Part shown: positions 8,401 to 16,661 of the stretch, in pieces
How positions within the stretch are numbered: position 1 is the stretch's first letter
How the letters are laid out: every line of letters starts with the position of its first letter
From: an uncultured Christensenellaceae bacterium
Lineage (GTDB): Bacteria > Bacillota > Clostridia > Christensenellales > Aristaeellaceae
DNA length: 64,000 bases
Assembly (NCBI GenBank): GCA_905234985.1
Contig: CAJOJQ010000002.1
Coordinates: 57,300 to 121,299, forward strand
Direction: 5' to 3'
Notes under the pieces: generated by a model
Database searches by the model: none
What the model saw: the letters and a program-made list of their open reading frames with translations, nothing else
Told to the model about the DNA's origin: nothing
Program-made: the position numbers and the translations under genes

Positions 8401-9678
8401 TTACAGCACCGTCATGCCCTTGAGCATCAGGGAACGGGGGCCTTCGTAAGCGCCTTCGGTCACGACGCTGTCCGACAAACGCAGAGAGGCCAGGGCGGCG
8501 CTCAATTTTCCGCTCATGGAAATGCCGGTGACCGGCACGGTCTTTTCCCCGTCGAAGTAATAGGCCAGGCGGATTTCGCCGCCGATGTAATCGTTGTACA
8601 GGTCGAGTTGCAGGCCGGACAGGGAGGCGCAGTCCAGGTACGGCGCTTTTTTCACGTCCGTATCCGTCAAGGTGCCCGCTTCCGCCCGGATACAGGGCAG
8701 GTCGCCGGTGGGCTGCTTCACGCCCAGGTATTGTCCAAAGCGGCTGCTGCCGAAGTTGGCTTCGGCCACGCCGTTTCGGATGACGCAGGTATCGGTGAAG
8801 GAAGCGCCGTCCGTATCGAAGAAAGCGGATTCCTCGCTGCCGGGAACCTGAGCTTTCATCATCACGGTCAGCTTGTCGCCGGTTCCGTTTTCCTGCAAAT
8901 CGTCGCCGATTTTGTGCAGATTGGCGTGCATATACGCCGACTGATAATTCAGATCGTATGCTAATTCGGACAGCAGCTCCGTGATTTCATGGGGACGCAG
9001 CAGCACGTTGATTTCCATGGGCACATTGGGTTTCTTCGCCGTGAACCGGTCCCGGGCCTCCGCCATGCGGCGGGCGATTTCGGCGGTGACCTTGGCGGGA
9101 TCGAAATCGGTGAACCGATGATCCTCGTACAGCTCCACCGATTCCGCGCCCTCGGTGAAGGTGGGGATGGCTTCGATCATCACCCAATGCTTTTGCTGGG
9201 TTTTGTCAATACCTCGGCTGTTGATCACCCGCAGGTTATCCCGATAGAGGAAGATTTCGCAGGCGTTGATGGAGCCGCCGGGTACCGTGTCCGCCGCGAA
9301 TACCGCGTCCGCGATTTGCCGGCCCAGCGTCTTGGGGTCCGGATCCTTCATGTTGGAGGGAAGCTCGGCGGTTTCCTCGCCGCCTTCGGGCAATTCGTAG
9401 GGTTCGTTAAACACCAGCTTGGCCCGGCGCACGGCGGTTTCGATCTTCTGCTTGATATCGCTTTCCGTCATGGCGGCGCTCACGTCAAAGGAGGAATCGC
9501 CCTTTTTGCCGTCGTGATCCACGTACACGGTCACGCTGGCGGAAACGGTGTCGGTCGCCCGGACGGTTTCCAGCTTGCGATGCACAAAAAACAACTCATA
9601 GGAGGTTCTGGCCGTTTCATTGATTCGCCAGCCGCTTAAGTTCTTGTTCTGTTCCAATAAACGCTGCAACACGCTCAT
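8401..9678 (-). CDS. tldE: TldE/PmbA-type metalloprotease partner subunit
   Basis: 425 aa; partner of TldD in the heterodimeric TldD/E protease, known in E. coli for microcin B17 maturation, CcdA degradation and peptide-tail clipping. The start MSVLQRLLEQNKN uses an ATG that overlaps the tldD stop by four bases (ATGA), so translation is coupled. No HExxxH motif is seen, as expected for TldE. The C-terminal region (TGDLPCIRAEAGTL..., IGGEIRLAYYFDGEKTVPVTGISMSG) fits the PmbA_TldD family. The target in this organism is unknown; an RiPP or an unfolded peptide is possible, but no RiPP genes are nearby. Confidence 0.87.
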   Translation of the reverse strand: MSVLQRLLEQNKNLSGWRINETARTSYELFFVHRKLETVRATDTVSASVTVYVDHDGKKGDSSFDVSAAMTESDIKQKIETAVRRAKLVFNEPYELPEGGEETAELPSNMKDPDPKTLGRQIADAVFAADTVPGGSINACEIFLYRDNLRVINSRGIDKTQQKHWVMIEAIPTFTEGAESVELYEDHRFTDFDPAKVTAEIARRMAEARDRFTAKKPNVPMEINVLLRPHEITELLSELAYDLNYQSAYMHANLHKIGDDLQENGTGDKLTVMMKAQVPGSEESAFFDTDGASFTDTCVIRNGVAEANFGSSRFGQYLGVKQPTGDLPCIRAEAGTLTDTDVKKAPYLDCASLSGLQLDLYNDYIGGEIRLAYYFDGEKTVPVTGISMSGKLSAALASLRLSDSVVTEGAYEGPRSLMLKGMTVL

Positions 9679-11072
9679 CCTAACTTCACCCTCGCTTTCA
9701 GGTTGGGGCCGCCGTCGGATACGCGCACCCATTCTTTATACCCTTTGCCGCACATGCCCGCGCCGATGACCTTGAACTGGTCGCTGATCATGGAAATGGA
9801 TTTGAGCAGCTCGGGCACGGAACCGCTCATGACCACGGGGGACACGTAATGATCCGTCAGCTTGCCGTCCACGATCTCAATGCCGTATTCGGCGGTGCAT
9901 TGAATCTGCCAGTTCTTGGGATCCTCCATGCCGTTGTTGGTTTCAAACAGCATGTAGCCGTGCTTGACGGAGGCGATCATATCCTCCAGCTTGTCCTTGC
10001 CCGGTTCAAAGAAGGTGTTGGTCATGCGGGCATAAGCCTTGCGCTTAAAGGAATCCCGCCGCCCGTTGCCCGTGGGTGCGGTGGAAAGCTGGGAGGCGGA
10101 GGCCAAATCGGACAGACCGGCCACCAGAATGCCGTCCTTGATGATTTGGGTATCGTGGGCCAGCACGCCGTCGTCGTCGAAGAAGTAGGACGCCACGGAA
10201 TGGGCGGCCGCCGCGCCGTCGTGCATGTTGGTGATGGGGGAGGCCACGTATTGGCCCATGCAATGCTTCGCCATGGCCCGATCCTTGACGAACTGGTCCA
10301 TTTCCACGCCGTGTCCGAAGGCTTCATGAGCGATCAGGCCGGTGATGGAGCTGTCGGTGATCACGTCGTACACGCCGGGTTCAATGGGCTGGGCGTGAGT
10401 CAGCTTTTCCGCCAGCCGGATCACATCATCGGTATGGGATTTCATGCCCTCGATGATTTCCTTCATTTTGTCCGAGCCTTCCACGTGCCGGGCCTGGGAC
10501 ATTTTTTCTCCGCCGTAAACCACCATCAGCGCGCCGTTGGCCCAGCCGTAATGCTGGCTTAATTCGCGATTTTTGGTAACGAACAGCTTGGACACGGTGA
10601 AGGGCTGGATCATGGCGAAGGCGTTCAGCACATGCTCGTCCTTTTCAAGCAGTTCCCGGCTCAGCGCCTTGCAGATGGTAAGCATCGTTTCTTCATCGTA
10701 ATCCCCAAAGTCCGTTTCCCGCAGGAAATCCTTTTTCAGCGGTTCGTCCTGGGGCAGGGGCGCTTCGATCATGCGGGCACGCAGGGCCGGATCCAGCTCC
10801 ACGGCGGTTTCGATTTTTTTCGCCAGGGCATTCATATCGCCGGAAAGATCGTCCAGCGAGTATTCAAAGAAGGAGCGTCCGTCGTGCATTTTCACCACGA
10901 AGCCGCATTCGCCCCGACCGTCCTGCACACTGGAGCTTTTTTTGTCCGCCCGGATCGCCGTGGCGCGCACGTCCGTGCCAAGGACGCTCACATAGGGAAA
11001 ACGCCGTCCCAGCGCCGCGACCAGGGAGCTGCATTCCGCGCGTTTTCCGTCCAGATAGGTAGAGAAAGGCAT
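9675..11072 (-). CDS. tldD: TldD zinc metalloprotease
   Basis: Catalytic subunit (465 aa) of the TldD/E protease. The zinc motif HEAFGHGVEMD (HExxxH) near residue 250 is intact, followed by the family-typical region with conserved glycines. The start MPFSTYLDGKR is preceded by AAGGAGG at good spacing; the track ORF extends 82 codons upstream through the neighbouring terminator and is rejected. It is the first gene of the tldD-tldE-rimO group and is preceded by the terminator of the upstream GTPase operon. No promoter stands out in the short gap. Confidence 0.9.
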   Translation of the reverse strand: MPFSTYLDGKRAECSSLVAALGRRFPYVSVLGTDVRATAIRADKKSSSVQDGRGECGFVVKMHDGRSFFEYSLDDLSGDMNALAKKIETAVELDPALRARMIEAPLPQDEPLKKDFLRETDFGDYDEETMLTICKALSRELLEKDEHVLNAFAMIQPFTVSKLFVTKNRELSQHYGWANGALMVVYGGEKMSQARHVEGSDKMKEIIEGMKSHTDDVIRLAEKLTHAQPIEPGVYDVITDSSITGLIAHEAFGHGVEMDQFVKDRAMAKHCMGQYVASPITNMHDGAAAAHSVASYFFDDDGVLAHDTQIIKDGILVAGLSDLASASQLSTAPTGNGRRDSFKRKAYARMTNTFFEPGKDKLEDMIASVKHGYMLFETNNGMEDPKNWQIQCTAEYGIEIVDGKLTDHYVSPVVMSGSVPELLKSISMISDQFKVIGAGMCGKGYKEWVRVSDGGPNLKARVKLG

Positions 11073-11103
11073 AAACCAACCTCCTTTATAGTTCGCCGAT
11101 AAG

Positions 11104-11143
11104 GAAAAGCCCTTTGCGGGCATTTTGGGGTCTGCAAAGGGCT
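11104..11143 (-). terminator. Terminator of the COG0523 GTPase operon
   Basis: On the minus strand, AGCCCTTTGC pairs perfectly with GCAAAGGGCT around a 16-base loop and is followed by TTTTCC. It is located just before the tldD ribosome binding site. Confidence 0.75.
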
Positions 11144-11152
11144 GAAACAGGA

Positions 11153-12103
11153 TCAATTGAAGGTAATGTACTTTTCCCGAGGCCGCGCCGCCGGTTCCGC
11201 CGCCACTTCCTTGAAAGTGACGATTTCCCGTCCGTCGCCGCCGGTGCGCTTTTCGCATTTGGCGGTGAGGCGGTAGAAATGCCGGGTGGTGGGCTTCAGA
11301 TTGCCCTGGGTGACCCATCCCATTTGCTGAATGTCATTGGCGCAGCAGGTCATAGCCAGGCGGCCAAAATAATAGTACCCCTGGGGAATGCCGCTTTCCG
11401 GGAAGGGCTGGCCCACGAAGCGCACGGTTTTTCCGTCGTAGCGCTCGGGATGATCCAGGGAATCAATGTAGAACACGCCCAACTGATCGTCGCTGATATC
11501 AATGATATCGGCTTTCATATCGTAGGGCAGATCTTCATCGGAAATCCCGTCCTCGGAGCTGCCGTCGTTGTTCTCGAACAGGATGGTGGTGTTCTGGTTC
11601 AGCGCCCGGATGGCGCGCCGCCACTGGGACTTGGGCATAGCGTCCGTGCAGCGGTTGAACAGCACCAGATCGGCTTCCTTCATGGGGTCGGTCAGGATGG
11701 TGCGCACGTTGGCCATGTAGTTTTCAAAGGTGGTGGCGTCCACCGTGGTGATCACCTGCACCACCCGCCACAGGGCGGGCATTTCGGTGCTGCCCATGTG
11801 GTCGATGGTCCACATGTTGTTGTATTCGATGATCACGCGCTCGGGCTGCACTTGGGCGTCGATGCGGCGCAGGTTTTCTTCGTTCCACTGGTCTTTATCG
11901 TCCATGGTGACCAGAACGCAGTTGTTTTCCAGCAGCTTCTTATCGTCGTATTCCTCGATGCCCTCTTCGCAGCTGATGAGCAGCGTCTTTTCCCCGCGGG
12001 AAAAGCCCTTGTCCTCCAGCATGGAATGGATCAGGGTGGTTTTGCCGCTTTCGATGAAGCCGGTCACGATGTATACGCCTACGATTTTCTGTGTCGTTTT
12101 CAT
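11153..12103 (-). CDS. COG0523-family GTPase fused to a DUF1980-like C-terminal domain
   Basis: 316 aa. The N-terminal part is a CobW/COG0523 P-loop GTPase: Walker A GFIESGKTTL at about 15-24, and LVLFNRCTD as the NKxD-equivalent. The usual CxCC metal motif is replaced by LISCEEGIEEYD. From about residue 220 the sequence (GKTVRFVGQPF...YYYFGRLAMTCCANDIQQMG) resembles the C-terminal domain of the YcgQ/TIGR03943 (DUF1980) metal-associated proteins, with the typical RxxxxCCAxD pattern. It lies 12 bases after a His-rich COG0523 paralogue, probably in one transcript. A role in metal (zinc?) trafficking is inferred from family and context; the DUF1980 assignment is by pattern recall. Confidence 0.75.
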   Translation of the reverse strand: MKTTQKIVGVYIVTGFIESGKTTLIHSMLEDKGFSRGEKTLLISCEEGIEEYDDKKLLENNCVLVTMDDKDQWNEENLRRIDAQVQPERVIIEYNNMWTIDHMGSTEMPALWRVVQVITTVDATTFENYMANVRTILTDPMKEADLVLFNRCTDAMPKSQWRRAIRALNQNTTILFENNDGSSEDGISDEDLPYDMKADIIDISDDQLGVFYIDSLDHPERYDGKTVRFVGQPFPESGIPQGYYYFGRLAMTCCANDIQQMGWVTQGNLKPTTRHFYRLTAKCEKRTGGDGREIVTFKEVAAEPAARPREKYITFN

Positions 12104-12115
12104 ATTTTTCCCTTA

Positions 12116-13240
12116 TTACAGCTTGAACAGTTCCTTGAGCGCCTTTTCGTCGATGTTAGTGCCGATGACCACCAGCCGTCCGGCATAATCGGGGCCGCAG
12201 TCCCGCATTTGCAGCTCGCCGGGCACATAGTCGAACTGGAACCAGGCGCCGTCGGGCGTTTGCAGAATGCCCTTGGCCCGCAGGATCAGGCCGTATTCCT
12301 CCTGATCGGAAAGCGCCTCGGTCATGCCGCGGATTTCGTCCTGGGTAAAGCGCCGGGCCGTTTCCACGCCCACGTTTTCAAACACTTCGTCCGCGTCGTG
12401 CTCGCCGGGCTTGTGGTGATGGTGGTGATGATGGTGCTCGTGGCCGTGTTCGTGGTCATGGCCATGATGATGGTGTTCGTGCTCGTCTTCATCATCGTCG
12501 TCATCATGGTGGTGATGATGATGCTCGTGTTCATGCTCGTCTTCATCGTGGTCATGATCGTGATGGTGATGATGCTCGTGCTCATGCTCATCTTCATCAT
12601 CGTCGTCATCGTCGTCCAGATCCACGTGGATTTCCATGGGCTTGCCGCTTTCGATCACTTCCAGCACGGTGTCGGCGTCCAGATCGTCCCAGGGCGTGGT
12701 GATGATGCGGGCGTCGGGATGCTGTTCTTCGATCAGGGCGCGGCTCTTTTCCACGCGATCAGCGGACAAAAGCTGGGTGCGGCTGAAAATGATGGTGGCG
12801 GCGGACTTCACCTGGTCGATGAAAAACTCGCCGAAGTTTTTCAGGTACATGCGGCACTTGCCCGCGTCCACTACCGTGGCGCAGCCCGCGATGACCAAAT
12901 CCGCGTGCCGGGTCTTGGCCTTTTCCACGGCGGCGATGATTTCGCTCAGCTTGCCGACGCCGGTGGGTTCCACCAAAATGCGGTCGGGCTGATAGGCGTC
13001 GATCAGCTCGTCGATGGATTTCTGAAAATCGCCCGCTAAAGTGCAGCAGATGCAGCCGGAGTTCAGCTCCGTCACCGTAATGCCGGAATCCTTCATGAAG
13101 CCGCCGTCAATGCCGATTTCGCCGTACTCGTTTTCCAGCAAAATCACCTTTTCTTTGGCGATGGAGCCGCCCAGCAGCTTTTTGATCAGCGTGGTTTTGC
13201 CCGCACCGAGAAAACCTGAAATAATGTTGACCTTTACCAT
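12116..13240 (-). CDS. COG0523/CobW GTPase metallochaperone with long His-rich tract
   Basis: 374 aa. The G3E GTPase domain carries Walker A SGFLGAGKTTL near residue 8, the metal-binding motif ELNSGCICCTLAGD near 60 and EPTGVGKLS near 90. Residues about 205-280 are almost only His, Asp and Glu (for example DDDDDEDEHEHEHHHHHDHD), and a CobW_C domain with ARRFTQDEIRGM follows. Such tracts buffer Zn, Ni or Co in this family. The start MVKVNIISGF follows AAAGGAGTG; the track ORF is 18 codons too long. It is followed 12 bases later by the second COG0523 gene. The metal is unknown; zinc allocation is the commonest role in Firmicutes. No clear Zur box was seen. Confidence 0.88.
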   Translation of the reverse strand: MVKVNIISGFLGAGKTTLIKKLLGGSIAKEKVILLENEYGEIGIDGGFMKDSGITVTELNSGCICCTLAGDFQKSIDELIDAYQPDRILVEPTGVGKLSEIIAAVEKAKTRHADLVIAGCATVVDAGKCRMYLKNFGEFFIDQVKSAATIIFSRTQLLSADRVEKSRALIEEQHPDARIITTPWDDLDADTVLEVIESGKPMEIHVDLDDDDDDDEDEHEHEHHHHHDHDHDEDEHEHEHHHHHHDDDDDEDEHEHHHHGHDHEHGHEHHHHHHHHKPGEHDADEVFENVGVETARRFTQDEIRGMTEALSDQEEYGLILRAKGILQTPDGAWFQFDYVPGELQMRDCGPDYAGRLVVIGTNIDEKALKELFKL

Positions 13241-13299
13241 ACCAATACACTCCTTTTGCGGTGCAGAGAGAAAATCTGGATGCTTCTGCCGCACTATAT

Positions 13300-13305
13300 A
13301 TTATA
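13300..13305 (-). promoter_or_regulatory. Extended -10 promoter for the COG0523 operon
   Basis: On the minus strand, TGGTATAAT forms an extended -10 about 60 bases upstream of the His-rich GTPase. A TTGACA is only 7 bases upstream of TATAAT, too close to be its -35. Confidence 0.5.
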
Positions 13306-13340
13306 CCAGACTTGTCAAGGGCCTTTGTTGAAGAAAAAAT

Positions 13341-13368
13341 AAAAAAGGCACGGCTTTCGGCCGAGCCT
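13341..13368 (-). terminator. Terminator after the mgtC-like pair
   Basis: On the minus strand, AGGCTCGGC...GCCGTGCCT forms a 9-bp stem with one mismatch, followed by TTTTTTATTTTTT. Confidence 0.85.
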
Positions 13369-13388
13369 AAAGGAGGCAAATCAAGGTG

Positions 13389-14078
13389 TCAAAGCGCCGC
13401 CACAGCCACAACGCCGGGCATCATGCGCATCTGCCGAAGCATGTCGTCGGTTTCCACATTGCCGCGCAAGGTAATGGCGGCGGAATACTGGGCGCCGTCG
13501 TCGGTGGAAACGGCAATGGTGCGCACGCGCAGGTTCACGATGGACATGCGCTGATCCTTGCACAGCCGCAGCACATTTTCCAGGGAGGTTTTTTCGTCGT
13601 AAGCCAGTTCCACCGTGTATTCCGGGGGACGGTGAATTTTGGCGCTGATCATACCGAAAAGGGTTTCGGCGGTCAGCACCAGCGCCGTGCCGACGACGGC
13701 CAGTTCATAGTAGCCGCTGCCGATAGCCAGGCCGATGATGCCCGTGGACCACAAGCCCGCCGCCGTGGTGAGGCCCTTGACAGATAGGTTCCTCGTTACC
13801 ACGATGGTGCCCGCGCCGATAAAGCCCAGACCGGAAATCACCTGGGCGCTGATGCGGGAAATATCCGAGGGCATTTTCAGCACTAAATACAGATACAAGC
13901 CCGTCATGGCAGCCAAATTGGCGGCGACGCACACCAGGATATGGGTGCGGAAGCCTGCGGGCCTATTCTTGGCGGACCGCTCCAGCCCCACCACGGCGCC
14001 GCACAGGCAGGAAAGCAGCATCCGCAGCACCACCGCGCCTGGATCAAGTCCCCGCAGAGGATTCAAAAAATTCAGCAT
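13389..14078 (-). CDS. MgtC/SapB-family membrane protein
   Basis: 229 aa. The N-terminal 130 residues form the MgtC membrane domain with signature segments GAVVGLERSAKNRPAGFRTH and VISGLGFIGAGTI, then WSTGIIGLAIGSGYYE. A soluble ACT-like C-terminal domain follows (about 145-229). MgtC-like proteins modulate membrane ATPases and help growth under magnesium limitation or in acid. It lies 19 bases after a second, frameshifted mgtC-like gene. Unlike that copy, its N-terminus is in frame. Confidence 0.88.
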   Translation of the reverse strand: MLNFLNPLRGLDPGAVVLRMLLSCLCGAVVGLERSAKNRPAGFRTHILVCVAANLAAMTGLYLYLVLKMPSDISRISAQVISGLGFIGAGTIVVTRNLSVKGLTTAAGLWSTGIIGLAIGSGYYELAVVGTALVLTAETLFGMISAKIHRPPEYTVELAYDEKTSLENVLRLCKDQRMSIVNLRVRTIAVSTDDGAQYSAAITLRGNVETDDMLRQMRMMPGVVAVAAL

Positions 14079-14097
14079 AGCCGTTTGCGCCTCCCCG

Positions 14098-14812
14098 TTA
14101 TGAGATCAGTTCCTGCACGGAGCGCACGCAGGGCAGCTCCGCCAGGATGGAAAGAATGGCGGAATGGGAATGGTTCTCCCGGCTCAGCTTCAGGATGAAT
14201 ACGGCGGAAGGATATTTGCCGCCCTTCTGCTCCGTACTTTCGATGTCGATATCTACGATTTGGGCCTGCTGCCGCTTCATCAGATCGGTGATGGTGTTGA
14301 TATCCTCCGCGCGGGTGAACTCCACGCCGATGGTGATGTCCCGCAGCCTGCGCTTAAAGGCGTTTTCCAGAGGAGCCAGCACGTTCAGCACCAGGATAAT
14401 GATCGCAGCGGCGATGATCACGCACTCGTAAAACCCCGCCCCCGCCGCTAAGCTCATACATACGGTGGCGAACAGGGCGGTGGCTGTGGTCAGGCCGTTC
14501 ACCTGTTGGTGAATCGCCTTCATGATGATGCCCGCGCCGAGGAAGCCGATGCCCGTGACCACCTGGGCCGCCATGCGGGACGCGTCGAATTTAAAGCCCA
14601 CCTCCGCCGTAACGTCCGCCCAGGGGCCGTTCAGCATTTCATACAAATAGATGGGCAGCAGCACGCTCATGGCCGCGCCAATGCTTATGAGCATATAAGT
14701 GCGAAGCCCGGCGGGTTGGGCTTTTTTCGCTCGGCCCCAGCCCACCGCGCCCCCCCGCGAGAAAGGCCAGCAGCATACGCAAACACACGCTGGCGAAGGT
14801 GAAATCCCGCAT
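14098..14812 (-). pseudogene. MgtC/SapB-family protein disrupted by a +1 base in a G7 run
   Basis: The reading frame opens at ATG (MRDFTFASVCLRMLLAFLAGG) but is thrown out of frame at seven consecutive G (14750-14756 on the plus strand as C). The rest of the gene continues in another frame (GWGRAKKAQPAGLRTYM onward, to the ACT-like C-terminus). Removing one G restores a continuous 237-aa MgtC protein with the canonical LAGGAVG...RAKKAQPAGLRT segment, closely matching the downstream paralogue. No other lesion is visible, so this is a very recent mutation, a phase-variable tract or a base-calling error. It has its own promoter. The track shows the pieces as 14639-14881 and 14098-14745. Confidence 0.8.
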
Positions 14813-14852
14813 ATTCAATCCGCCATCCTTTGCAGCGTTTTTTGTCCTTATG

Positions 14853-14881
14853 AGTATATCATATTTTTTTATGATTGGCAA
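14853..14881 (-). promoter_or_regulatory. Promoter for the mgtC-like operon
   Basis: Minus strand: TTGCCA, a 17-base A-rich spacer, TATACT, about 40 bases upstream of the start codon. Confidence 0.65.
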
Positions 14882-14931
14882 TCTTTTGTGCGAAATGGCG
14901 GAAAATATTCTGAAAAAACAAGGGAGAACGC

Positions 14932-14960
14932 TTGTCTGAACCTGTCAAATGCTGTATAGT
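14932..14960 (+). promoter_or_regulatory. Promoter for the DUF3783 gene
   Basis: TTGTCT, a 17-base spacer, TATAGT, about 26 bases upstream of the start. It is divergent from the mgtC promoter. Confidence 0.55.
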
Positions 14961-14986
14961 AGGAGGGAAACGGGAGGGATGAATGC

Positions 14987-15388
14987 ATGAATCCGCTGCT
15001 GCTTTGCGCGCGTATGGAGCCGGGAAGGCTGCTGCGCCTTTCCTTGATCGCGGGAGCCTTGGGAATCACGGTGAAGGAAGTAAAGGAAGAACAAGCGGGC
15101 CAACGGCTGGAAGCGCTGTGCGGACTAAAGCCCCTTGCGCTCGCTGGCAAAAAGGCGCGTATCGGCGGGGAAATGGCGGTGATGGCCTTTTTTCCGGAAA
15201 AGCTCATGGACGCGCTGTTTGACGCGATCCGGAAAAACGGGCTGGAAAGGCCGCGACTCATGGCGGTGCTGACGCCCACCAACCGGGCGTGGACGATGGA
15301 ACGACTCTACGGAGAACTGCAAAAGGAGTTTTCTGCCCTGAACGCGGGAAAGAAAAAAATCGAAGACAGCATCGTTCAATTGAACTGA
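14987..15388 (+). CDS. DUF3783 domain protein
   Basis: 133 aa, cytosolic, no membrane segments. The C-terminal half (RPRLMAVLTPTNRAWTMERLYGELQKE) is the typical DUF3783 core, and the N-terminal part contains a lysine-rich alpha/beta segment. No enzymatic motif is visible and the family has no assigned function. The ATG start follows a GGGAGGG stretch. It precedes an EamA transporter by 24 bases and is probably co-transcribed with it. Confidence 0.75.
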   Translation: MNPLLLCARMEPGRLLRLSLIAGALGITVKEVKEEQAGQRLEALCGLKPLALAGKKARIGGEMAVMAFFPEKLMDALFDAIRKNGLERPRLMAVLTPTNRAWTMERLYGELQKEFSALNAGKKKIEDSIVQLN

Positions 15389-15412
15389 TACATCGAAAGG
15401 AAGTTTCTTCAG

Positions 15413-16303
15413 GTGGGTTACGTATATCTGGTCATGGTGGCCCTGTTTTTCAGCTTCGGGGGCACCTCCGTCAAGCTGATCCGGCCCTATTTTTCGCCGT
15501 ACATGATCACGTTCCTGCGCTTTTTCGTGGCGGTGCTTTGGCTGACCGGCTTAAAGCTGTTGAAGCGCCAGCGGCTGCGGGCGGACTTCTGGGAGAACCT
15601 TAAAAAGCATTGGAAATGGCTGGCCTTCGGGGCCTGCGCAAAGCTTGCGGCTTACCTCATGGAAAACGCCGCCCTGTCCGTGGGCGTATCCTACGGCAAT
15701 ATCCTCACCCAGCCCGCCCAGATGATCCTGCTCACCGTCCTGGGCGTCACGGTGCTGAAGGAAAAAATGAGCGGGGCCAAGTGGGCGGGGGTGGCCTGCT
15801 GCGTGAGCGGCATCCTGCTCATTTCCTGGAACGGCCTGCCGCTTGACGCCCTGGTGGGCGAGCAATTGACCCTGACGCTTCTGTACGTCTTTTCCGGCTG
15901 CGGGGCCGGGCTGTTCGTATTCACCCAGAAAAAGCTCGCGAAGGATTTTGATATCCTGGACAGCAATCTGTGCATGTTTGCCCTGGCGGCTGTGCTGGCC
16001 CTCATGTTTCCTGCCGTGCGGGGAGAAATTTTGCCCAAAGCCGCGCCGGATTTTGCCTGTATCGCCGCCGTGATCTGGTACGGGTTCGTCACTGGCATCG
16101 GCTTTTATTTAAACGCCAAGGCCATTCCCCTGGTGCCCTTCCGCATGGTCGCCCTGCTGCAAAGCACCATGGTGTTTTTCGCGCTGGCCTGGGGCATCCT
16201 GTTTTTCCAGGAGCCGGTCAGCGTTTGGATCATTACAGGCACGGTGCTGTTCGTGATCGGCATCGTGGTGATGCAGCATAAGGGAAAGGCAAAAAGTGTT
16301 TAA
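15413..16303 (+). CDS. EamA-family (DMT superfamily) transporter
   Basis: 296 aa, ten predicted membrane helices in two five-helix EamA repeats (about 1-140 and 150-290). Typical features are the opening ALFFSFGGTSVKLIRPYF, MTIxFLR-like MITFLRFFVAV, LGVTVLKEKMSGAKWAG at the end of repeat 1 and FFQEPVSVWIITGTVLFVIGIV in repeat 2. The start is GTG after AAAGGAAG. DMT carriers export amino acids, metabolites or nucleotide sugars; the substrate cannot be told. Confidence 0.87.
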   Translation: MGYVYLVMVALFFSFGGTSVKLIRPYFSPYMITFLRFFVAVLWLTGLKLLKRQRLRADFWENLKKHWKWLAFGACAKLAAYLMENAALSVGVSYGNILTQPAQMILLTVLGVTVLKEKMSGAKWAGVACCVSGILLISWNGLPLDALVGEQLTLTLLYVFSGCGAGLFVFTQKKLAKDFDILDSNLCMFALAAVLALMFPAVRGEILPKAAPDFACIAAVIWYGFVTGIGFYLNAKAIPLVPFRMVALLQSTMVFFALAWGILFFQEPVSVWIITGTVLFVIGIVVMQHKGKAKSV

Positions 16304-16317
16304 CGTTTGTCTTTTGC

Positions 16318-16347
16318 TTGACAAATTCATCCCGTTTGTGACATAAT
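16318..16347 (+). promoter_or_regulatory. Promoter of the molybdenum cluster
   Basis: TTGACA, 18-base spacer, CATAAT. It is followed within about 20 bases by the structured leader, as expected for a riboswitch-controlled transcript. Confidence 0.6.
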
Positions 16348-16361
16348 AAACCTGTCTTCGA

Positions 16362-16497
16362 GTCCATGTTCCTAAGGGACGCACTATGGAGCATGGACCG
16401 CGCCGGAAAGCCCGGTTCAGGGCGCGGCTGGAAACGGCCGCACCTTCCGTATTTGAAAAGGAGACAGGCGAAGGGGCCGCGCAGAAACCGCCCTTTT
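16362..16497 (+). ncRNA. Candidate Moco-type riboswitch, first aptamer plus terminator-like end
   Basis: A highly structured leader. TCCATG/CATGGA closes one stem; CCGCGCC/GGCGCGG closes the next, with GGAAAGCCC inside. A GCTGGAAACGGCC hairpin follows, then a CCTTCC...AAGGAGAC hairpin. The 3' end has GGGC...GCCC followed by TTTTTT, a possible expression platform. The position upstream of modABC-moeA-moaA is where the Moco RNA motif (riboswitch for molybdenum or tungsten cofactor) is known. The class assignment rests on context and on the GGAGAC hairpin from memory, not on a covariance model. Key parts are repeated downstream. Confidence 0.6.
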
Positions 16498-16504
16498 TTG
16501 TCCG

Positions 16505-16661
16505 TGTATCCTTTTTGGATGCGCGGATTTTTTTCCGCCGGTTTTCCGCATAGGGTTGGCGCTGGAAACGGCCCAGCCTCCCTTTTGGAAAGGAGACGGC
16601 GGACGCACGCGGCCTGGATGGCGGCTTGTTTGTGTACCTTCCGTTTCAAAGAAGACACAAA
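16505..16661 (+). ncRNA. Second, partial aptamer-like module and hairpins before modA
   Basis: Repeats the 13-mer GCTGGAAACGGCC and the following CCTCCC...AAAGGAGACGG hairpin of the first module, about 134 bases later. A GCGGA/TCCGC hairpin lies upstream. A third hairpin TTTGTGT/ACACAAA with an inner CTTC/GAAG follows (16629-16661). Next to it CTCTTT/AAAGAG (16664-16677) overlaps the modA ribosome binding site and could sequester it. The region between the EamA gene and modA has no credible coding sequence. Confidence 0.5.

Noticed and set aside
7128-8423. 431-codon plus-strand ORF
   Set aside because: Antisense shadow of rimO; no ribosome binding site and low-complexity His/Gly composition.
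12415-12625. Tandem repeats as a CRISPR array
   Set aside because: The repeats are codon-level His/Asp/Glu repeats within an intact GTPase gene, without uniform spacers.
11114-13039. 641-codon plus-strand ORF with a long Val/Met hydrophobic stretch
   Set aside because: Mirror of the two COG0523 genes; the hydrophobic stretch is the antisense of the His/Asp/Glu tract, not a membrane protein.
13285-13325. TTGACA as -35 for the COG0523 promoter
   Set aside because: Only 7 bases separate it from TATAAT; the extended -10 explains the promoter better.
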